Positions 59,157-64,000 of a DNA stretch of 64,000 nt are shown in pieces. Each line of letters begins with the position of its first letter. Position 1 is the first letter of the stretch. Both the position numbers and the translations under genes were made by a program. The notes under the pieces are model-generated. The model searched no databases. It was not told the origin of the DNA and saw only the letters and a program-made list of their open reading frames with translations. The DNA comes from Holdemania sp. Marseille-P2844 (GTDB taxonomy: Bacteria; Bacillota_I; Bacilli_A; Erysipelotrichales; Erysipelotrichaceae): positions 186,001-250,000 of the forward strand of contig NZ_LT635449.1 of assembly GCF_900120005.1 (NCBI RefSeq), read 5' to 3'.

Positions 59157-61742
59157 TCAATAATTTTCCAGCATAGAATAAAACTCGTCGCGACCGTCTT
59201 TTTTCGCCTGCGTTCTGAATTTAGCGATATCCGCCGAATTCAATTCACAGACCACCATCTCGAAATAACGGACTTGCTGATCATCGTAGGCCTTCTGCGC
59301 CAGCGAAAGAACCTGATCGTGCGGAAGATCGTAAATCAGGTTTGACAGAATATCCAGATTCTGATTCTCATACGCCTGATTGGCATATTCTGCCTTTTGT
59401 TCGCTGGTCAAATCATTGCACAAATTCATAAACACATCCGTGCGATGATCGTTAAAGGCTTGATCAACCAGCGCCTTCAGGGTTTCGTTATCAACTTTGG
59501 AATAGAGCCGGTAAAGCACTTCTGTCCGATTGTCGGCATACGCCCGCTCAAGCAGCGTCTTCGCGGTTTCCTTGGAAAGGCCCCAGATAATTCGGTCAAA
59601 CAGCTCATCCTGCTTTTCATCATAAGCCTGGATCGCCAGCTTATCCATCAGCTCGCCAGGCAGATCCCCGTCAAAGACAAACAGATAATCCCGGCAACGC
59701 TGATCGTCGATCACTCGCTGAGCATACGCCGCGACGCTCTCTTGTGGCAAATCATAGAAAGCTTCTTTAAAATATTCGACGCGGTTATCGGCATAGGCCT
59801 TTTCTGCCAAAGCTTTCCGCTGCCTGGAATTCAGCGAACTTGCAATCTCTTCAAAGAATTCAAGACGCTGATCAGCATAAACCCGGTCGGCCCACGCACC
59901 GAGCTGATCGGTTGTCAAATCGCGGATCGTTTCCATAAAATACGCCAACTGGTTATCCGCATAGGCTTTCTCCGCCCATTCAGACCGCTGCGGAGCCGGC
60001 AGGGAAAGCAGCGCGATTTCAAAATCATCAAGCCGCATATCCGCATAAGCCTGCTGCGCCAACGTCTCAATCTGATCCTGCGGCAGCTTCGGTACCAACA
60101 GATCAAACGCATCCTCATATCGACTCTGATAAGCCTGCCGGCTCAAATTGAGAATTTCGGATTCCGGAAGCGCGTCGGCCAGCACCGCAAAATAATCCAT
60201 TTCCTTCGATGCATAGAAGGTGCGGGCCATGTTTACAGCCGCTTCCTCGTTCAGCTTCGCAGCCACGGCTCTGAACTGCGACATTTTCTTTTCCTTATGA
60301 AAGCGGACAGCCAGTTCCTCCGCAGATTCGGTGTAGGGACCTTCGATCGAGGTTAAAAGCGGCGTACGCGAAGCCAGTGAGCTGTTGTTGCGGACTAACC
60401 GCGCATGTTGTTCGGAAACCGCCTGACGGACGGCTTCCATCTGTTCCTCATTGTCCATGACCGCTTTCATGCTTTCGTCAAAGGCGACGCTGATCAGCGA
60501 ATCCTGATACACGCTGCCCTCCTCCGACCGGTCGGCTCCCGCCCAGTTCAGCGTCACGATGTAGCCCTGCGTATAGACGCTGCCGGAAAAATAGAAGGTT
60601 CTCTGGTTTGTCGAGGTCGTGGCCGTCATCACCGGCGCCGCGGCCGGCGTCGGCGTTTTCCAGCTCAACGTAGAACCGCACAGAATACCGCTGGCAAACA
60701 ATACAGCCCCGGCAGCCATCGAGATCAACGCCCGTGCAGTTCCTGACTTTTGTTCATCCATAATTGCACTCAGCCTTTCTTTTAACAAGCTCAAGTTTTC
60801 ATTCAACGTAATTGATACGATGATATCGCCATAGGTTCCCTTATCCTTTAACGTGTGGATCAACGTGTCGCCGTAGCAGCGTTTTTCCCGCGCCGAGAGA
60901 GACCGCAGCACCTGTTCATCGCAGGCCAGCTCACACAGACTTTCCATATGGCGGCCGATCAGGCGAACAACAGGATTAAACCAGTGAATGCAGACCGCCA
61001 GCTGAACCAGCCATTTTGTAAAGATATCTTTGCGCTGATAATGCGTGAGTTCGTGGCGCAGAATCATTTGCATTTCCTCAGGGCCGCAATCCTCCGTAGT
61101 CAGAATGATCATCGGATGAAAGACACCGGGCAGCATCGGCGATACTGCCAGCTTGTTAATCCAGACTGGCAGCTGGCGGCGGATGCCCATTTTCTGGCGA
61201 ACCTCGTCCAGACATTGCCGGGTCTTCGGGCTGGATGGAAAACTGCCGGCTTTAATAAACCGCAGAAATCCTTGATAGCTCGTGATCCGACGAACCATCA
61301 GCACCACGGCAACGCTTAACCACAGCACCCAGGCTGATCGGATCAGATCGTCCAGCCAGGCGGGCTGATCAACCTGGCAGGTTGATCGGGAAGGCTCCGG
61401 TGTTGGAAGGAATCGGATATCCTGAACCGGATCACTCTGGACTTCCTGTTCAGGATGTTTTGTTTGTTGATCCGCAACAGGATTCCTGATGGTTTCCGGC
61501 GTCCTTGCCGCAAGCTGAGCTTGCGGCTGCGGGTTCCAGGTTTCCTCAGAAAACAAAGTACCGACAACCCCGGCTACCGGCGATACCGGAATTAAAAGCC
61601 GCAGAATCACAACCAGCCAGAGTCCGTAGCGAAAACGGAAACTCAAATGATTTTTCAGCAGCTTTTCCAGCAGTACAACGATGCCGGCCATCCATAACGC
61701 GGAAACCGAAACTGAAAGGAAACCGATCATGAAGGTGTTCAT
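59157..61742 (-). CDS. BlaR1-like M56 membrane metallopeptidase with fourteen 28-residue repeats
   Basis: An 861-residue protein. TM helices lie near 4-26, 38-56, 135-152 and 337-357. The M56 peptidase has zinc motif 'RHELTHYQ' (His230-His234) and 'ELACDEQV' (271-278). After the last TM a roughly 100-residue outer region leads into fourteen tandem 28-residue helical repeats (469-861), e.g. 'LPQDQIETLAQQAYADMRLD', consensus LPxxQxxxLAxxAYxDxRxxxF. No penicillin-sensor domain is present. The ATG at 61742 overlaps the blaI-like stop (ATGA). By analogy it senses an outside signal and triggers loss of the repressor. Many shadow frames here are not real. Confidence 0.9.
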   Translation of the reverse strand: MNTFMIGFLSVSVSALWMAGIVVLLEKLLKNHLSFRFRYGLWLVVILRLLIPVSPVAGVVGTLFSEETWNPQPQAQLAARTPETIRNPVADQQTKHPEQEVQSDPVQDIRFLPTPEPSRSTCQVDQPAWLDDLIRSAWVLWLSVAVVLMVRRITSYQGFLRFIKAGSFPSSPKTRQCLDEVRQKMGIRRQLPVWINKLAVSPMLPGVFHPMIILTTEDCGPEEMQMILRHELTHYQRKDIFTKWLVQLAVCIHWFNPVVRLIGRHMESLCELACDEQVLRSLSAREKRCYGDTLIHTLKDKGTYGDIIVSITLNENLSLLKERLSAIMDEQKSGTARALISMAAGAVLFASGILCGSTLSWKTPTPAAAPVMTATTSTNQRTFYFSGSVYTQGYIVTLNWAGADRSEEGSVYQDSLISVAFDESMKAVMDNEEQMEAVRQAVSEQHARLVRNNSSLASRTPLLTSIEGPYTESAEELAVRFHKEKKMSQFRAVAAKLNEEAAVNMARTFYASKEMDYFAVLADALPESEILNLSRQAYQSRYEDAFDLLVPKLPQDQIETLAQQAYADMRLDDFEIALLSLPAPQRSEWAEKAYADNQLAYFMETIRDLTTDQLGAWADRVYADQRLEFFEEIASSLNSRQRKALAEKAYADNRVEYFKEAFYDLPQESVAAYAQRVIDDQRCRDYLFVFDGDLPGELMDKLAIQAYDEKQDELFDRIIWGLSKETAKTLLERAYADNRTEVLYRLYSKVDNETLKALVDQAFNDHRTDVFMNLCNDLTSEQKAEYANQAYENQNLDILSNLIYDLPHDQVLSLAQKAYDDQQVRYFEMVVCELNSADIAKFRTQAKKDGRDEFYSMLENY
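59160..60338 (-). repeat. Coding tandem repeats, 14 units of 84 nt
   Basis: Thirteen units of 28 codons and one of 29 codons fill the 3' end of the M56 gene. The protein units are conserved at position 1 (Leu/Val), 9-10 (Leu/Trp-Ala), 13-14 (Ala-Tyr), 16 (Asp) and 22 (Phe/Leu). DNA identity between units is much lower, so they are old and kept by selection, not recent expansions. The first unit, starting PYTESAEEL, is the most degenerate. Confidence 0.88.
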
Positions 61743-62119
61743 TTCAATTTCTCCTTCCCCTGCTCCCAAAATTTTTCCAGTTCTTCAATGTCTTTGGATT
61801 CCAGGCATTGCTGCCCGAACAGCGACGTCAGCAGCGTACTGACATTTCCGCCAAACACCTGATTCACAAACTGAACCGACTGAGTTTTTAAATATTCTTC
61901 CTCGCTGATGCGCGCAACGTACAGCGCGCCCCGGCCTTCCTTCTGGCTGATCAGCATTCCTTTGTCGATCAATCTGGAGATAAAGGTCCGCACTGTCGTG
62001 CGTTTCCAATCATGGTCAGTTTGTTCTATCTGGTCCAGCAATTCACTGATCGTCATCGTACCCCCATGATCCCAGATCAATCTCATGATTTCCTTTTCAG
62101 AATCAGACATCAGTTCCAT
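61739..62119 (-). CDS. BlaI/MecI/CopY-family repressor
   Basis: A 126-residue winged-helix repressor: 'MELMSDSEKEIMRLIWDHG', 'TMTISELLDQI', recognition 'DWKRTTVRTFISRLIDKGML', and a C-terminal dimerisation region. It is paired with the M56 protein as in BlaI-BlaR1 and MecI-MecR1, where the peptidase triggers repressor cleavage. The ATG at 62119 follows GGGAG. Two inverted repeats in its promoter are probable operators. No beta-lactamase or penicillin-binding protein gene is next to it. Confidence 0.93.
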   Translation of the reverse strand: MELMSDSEKEIMRLIWDHGGTMTISELLDQIEQTDHDWKRTTVRTFISRLIDKGMLISQKEGRGALYVARISEEEYLKTQSVQFVNQVFGGNVSTLLTSLFGQQCLESKDIEELEKFWEQGKEKLK

Positions 62120-62142
62120 GTTCTCTTCTCCCTCCCTTTTTA

Positions 62143-62181
62143 TTACATCTTGTAGTCAATTATCATACTACACTTCGTAGT
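62143..62181 (-). promoter_or_regulatory. Twin operators of the BlaI-like repressor
   Basis: Two palindromes share TAC(T)ACA/TGTAGT text: TACA-TCT-TGTA (62144-62154, extending to GTAGTC) and ACTAC-ACTTC-GTAGT (62167-62181). BlaI/MecI sites have TACA/TGTA cores. They cover the probable -10 (TATGAT or GATAAT on the minus strand). Confidence 0.72.
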
Positions 62182-62298
62182 CATTAATTGCAAGCTCTTT
62201 TGTTCAATTTCCAACTTATTTTCTCATTCTTCGAAAAATTTCTAACTTTTCTTGTTTTCACCCTTTATTTGGTCTTTTGCTTCAGTTCAAGGCAGCAA

Positions 62299-62347
62299 CA
62301 AAAAAAACGAATTCTGACAGAGCGTGATCGTCCTGTCAAAATTCGTG
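62299..62347 (-). terminator. Terminator of the lipoprotein gene
   Basis: A long stem, CACGAATTTTGACAG against CTGTCAGAATTCGT with one mismatch, followed by T8 on the minus strand. Confidence 0.92.
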
Positions 62348-62358
62348 GGCATGGCAGT

Positions 62359-62907
62359 TTAGTTCGATTGCCAGCGTTCCTCAAACCATTCCGGTTTTTT
62401 TAACCGTTGGAAGTCGCCGGATTCAAAAAGCGCATGGAAATGGCATGTCTGCGAAGAAGTTAACGTTTTCAAGCTGATCGTTCTGGTTTTCCAATTTAGA
62501 GATTCAGTTAACCCAAAATGATCCAGAATAGCGATCACGTCTTCCTTTTTCGGATCAAAGTCGGAAGCCTCAAAGTTAAAGTTATAGAAAACCACTCCGC
62601 CTTTTCCCGGATCCGTATAATGGACTAGAAAAAACGTTTCGGGATGTTCTCCGATTTCAAAGTAATCGCCGACGTCCAGCCCTTCCAGCCATGCCTTCTC
62701 CTTGTTGAGCTTCACAGCTTCCGACGGACTTACATTGGTAATAATAAGCATCCGTTGGACTTTTCCAGCTTTGACGCTGAGTTTTATGGAAGATTCCGAC
62801 TGCGTATACCAGTAATAATGGATCGAAGCGCAGCTGACGAGGGACAGAGCGCAAAGAAACATCAAAGTTATCGCGGTTCCCTTTCTCTGCCATTTTCTTT
62901 TTATCAT
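62359..62907 (-). CDS. Unknown lipoprotein
   Basis: A 182-residue protein with a lipoprotein signal ('ITLMFLCALSLVSCAS', lipobox LVSC, Cys near 26), then a mixed beta domain ('VGDYFEIGEHPETFFLVHYT', 'GKGGVVFYNFNF'). I do not recognise the family. It is monocistronic with a strong terminator. It is adjacent to the BlaI/M56 pair, which could make it a regulated partner, but there is no direct evidence. Confidence 0.78.
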   Translation of the reverse strand: MIKRKWQRKGTAITLMFLCALSLVSCASIHYYWYTQSESSIKLSVKAGKVQRMLIITNVSPSEAVKLNKEKAWLEGLDVGDYFEIGEHPETFFLVHYTDPGKGGVVFYNFNFEASDFDPKKEDVIAILDHFGLTESLNWKTRTISLKTLTSSQTCHFHALFESGDFQRLKKPEWFEERWQSN

Positions 62908-62983
62908 CGTTCAGTCCCCCTTTCTTCTATGACATCCCGGATTTTGACCTCTATATTCGTCATTCCTGTTTGTTGATTTTTAT

Positions 62984-63661
62984 TTACTTCTTTGATTCTC
63001 TTCCTGATGATCCCGCTTTCTGCTTCGCCTGCAGCGTTTCCCGCCTGACTATCCAAATATCATCACCGGTAAAACCGCATTTTCGATAAAACAGCTCTGG
63101 GGAGCAGGGGCCATCCGCCCTGCCGCTGACTGTGGCGAAGCGTGCCCTGTCCTTCATGTTGGACAACAGCTGCATGACTAAACTTCTGCCGATCCCGCGG
63201 CCGCGCTTCCCGGGCAAAACCTGAATCCATTCCAGACTGATTTCCTGCATCTGCCGATCCAACGCCGCAATTCCGCAGGCCAGCGGTTTGCCGCTCTGGC
63301 GATCAAGAGCTACAACCCAACCCTCAGGGCTGAAACAGGCCTGCGCCTGTAATTGAAGCAGCTGCGCTTCGCTGACCCGCAGATCCGGATATGACGCATT
63401 GATGATTTCCGCGAATACGTTTACTTCTTTCCAAGCCGTCTGCAGCACAATTTCTGAATGAGAGTCTATGGACAAAGTATCGAGATGATGAAAAAGCCGG
63501 AAATAGCATTCAACCGCAGTGCTGACGTCTCCGATCCTTTTTCCAGCTTCTTTTTCGTGAATGACCTCAACACCTTCCGGCAGATTTCCAGCACAAAGTT
63601 TCCAATAGGGAAGCGCCGAAGCCCGGCATGGATTTTGAAGATATTCCTGCCTTGTCAACAT
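62984..63661 (-). CDS. GNAT-family N-acetyltransferase
   Basis: A 225-residue protein whose C-terminal part is a GNAT domain: 'EISLEWIQVLPGKRGRGIG' (strand 4 and acetyl-CoA loop RGRGIG), 'RSLVMQLLSNMKDRARFATV' and 'ELFYRKCGFTGDDIWIV'. The N-terminal 80 residues are unassigned. The substrate is unknown. The ATG at 63661 has GGAGGG seven bases upstream. Confidence 0.88.
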   Translation of the reverse strand: MLTRQEYLQNPCRASALPYWKLCAGNLPEGVEVIHEKEAGKRIGDVSTAVECYFRLFHHLDTLSIDSHSEIVLQTAWKEVNVFAEIINASYPDLRVSEAQLLQLQAQACFSPEGWVVALDRQSGKPLACGIAALDRQMQEISLEWIQVLPGKRGRGIGRSLVMQLLSNMKDRARFATVSGRADGPCSPELFYRKCGFTGDDIWIVRRETLQAKQKAGSSGRESKK

Positions 63662-63707
63662 CCTGCGTCCCTCCTTCTCGCTCTATGTTTTTATTGTAAA
63701 GGAGAGT

Positions 63708-64000
63708 CTAAGAATGGGCAAGTTTATTATTCTGATCCGCGCTCTGCTTGTTTTGATACATTGCCTGATCAGCCAATGTAAACCAGGTTTCCCAATCCTG
63801 AATTTCCGGTTTGTATTCTACGATGCCTACGCTGATCGACATGTGATAGTCTCGCGCCGCTTCGCTGAATTGAAGCTGCGCCATTTCCTGACGGAATGCC
63901 TGAATTACCTGCGCTGCCTGTTCTTGATTTAAACCGTTAAACGTAATCAGGAATTCGTCGCCGCCAACTCGGCAGGCCCAGCCGCCATGGCTCTCCGCAC
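63708..64000 (-). CDS. GGDEF-domain protein, N-terminus cut off by window edge
   Basis: The last 96 codons of a diguanylate cyclase-type protein. 'WACRVGGDEFLITF' gives an intact GGDEF active site, followed by 'HMSISVGIVEYKPE' and 'FTLADQAMYQNKQSADQN' typical of the domain end. The upstream portion is outside the window, so sensor domains are unknown. It would make cyclic di-GMP if the rest is complete. It ends 46 nt before the acetyltransferase gene, with no clear terminator between. Confidence 0.85.
   Translation of the reverse strand, partial: AESHGGWACRVGGDEFLITFNGLNQEQAAQVIQAFRQEMAQLQFSEAARDYHMSISVGIVEYKPEIQDWETWFTLADQAMYQNKQSADQNNKLAHS

Noticed and set aside
59160-60338. Interpretation of the 84-nt periodicity as a CRISPR array or non-coding satellite
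   Set aside because: The periodicity is at the protein level in an intact frame. DNA units are divergent, and there are no constant repeats with variable spacers.
59397-60356. 319-codon plus-strand open frame
   Set aside because: It is the antisense shadow of the 28-residue repeats. Its apparent repetition (QRL/FAK-like text) simply mirrors the coding repeats.
1-64000. rRNA, tRNA, insertion sequence or prophage genes
   Set aside because: No sequence in the window resembled these on either strand. This was a reading by eye, so a divergent tRNA could have been missed.

Overview
The window looks like chromosomal DNA of a spore-forming, low-GC-lineage Firmicute whose own GC content is moderately high (roughly mid-50s by eye). 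Gene content and order (rpsT, gpr, spoIIP, lepA, hemW; rpsU, yqfC, yqfD, phoH, ybeY, dgkA, cdd, era, recO, glyS, dnaG, rpoD, trmK) match the core synteny of Bacilli, Clostridia and Erysipelotrichia. An Erysipelotrichia member (Holdemania-like) is my best guess; that is inference, not a database result. Almost everything is on the minus strand. No rRNA, tRNA, CRISPR, prophage or insertion sequence was seen.

Region 1 (1-12.9 kb) is accessory transport and regulation: a cut-off unknown gene, a TetR-controlled MacB/FtsX-type ABC system with a giant coiled-coil permease, a heterodimeric ABC exporter divergent from a LysR regulator, and a CPA2 antiporter divergent from a second LysR regulator. Region 2 (13-22 kb) is core translation and sporulation: rpsO, a beta-hydroxyacid dehydrogenase, hemW-mazG, lepA, fmt, spoIIP, gpr with a sigma-F/G promoter, and rpsT. 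Region 3 (21.8-28.2 kb) is signalling: a P-loop kinase-like protein, a LytTR regulator sandwiched between two membrane proteins, and three coupled GHKL sensor genes whose phosphoacceptor and ATPase parts appear to be split between proteins.

Region 4 (28.4-36.4 kb) is the macromolecular-synthesis block trmK-rpoD-dnaG-glyS-recO-era-cdd-dgkA-ybeY. Region 5 (36.6-46.6 kb) is a complete phosphate island: a Na/Pi cotransporter, pstSCAB-phoU and phoPR. Two 11-nt-periodic candidate Pho boxes precede the Na/Pi gene and pstS. The island sits between phoH and ybeY, where pgpH is normally found. PstS has its two halves in permuted order and PstA carries a large PDZ-like insertion.

Region 6 (46.6-57.3 kb) holds phoH, yqfD, yqfC, an unknown gene, rpsU, a lower-GC Crp/DMT-transporter pair, and the deoC-murE-mtaB and unknown-rsmE operons. 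Region 7 (57.5-64 kb) holds a uracil permease behind a PyrR-type attenuator, a BlaI/BlaR1-like pair whose M56 protein ends in fourteen 28-residue repeats in place of a penicillin sensor, a lipoprotein, a GNAT acetyltransferase and a cut-off GGDEF protein. The repeat-bearing M56 protein and the split sensor trio are the two strongest candidates for undescribed systems.
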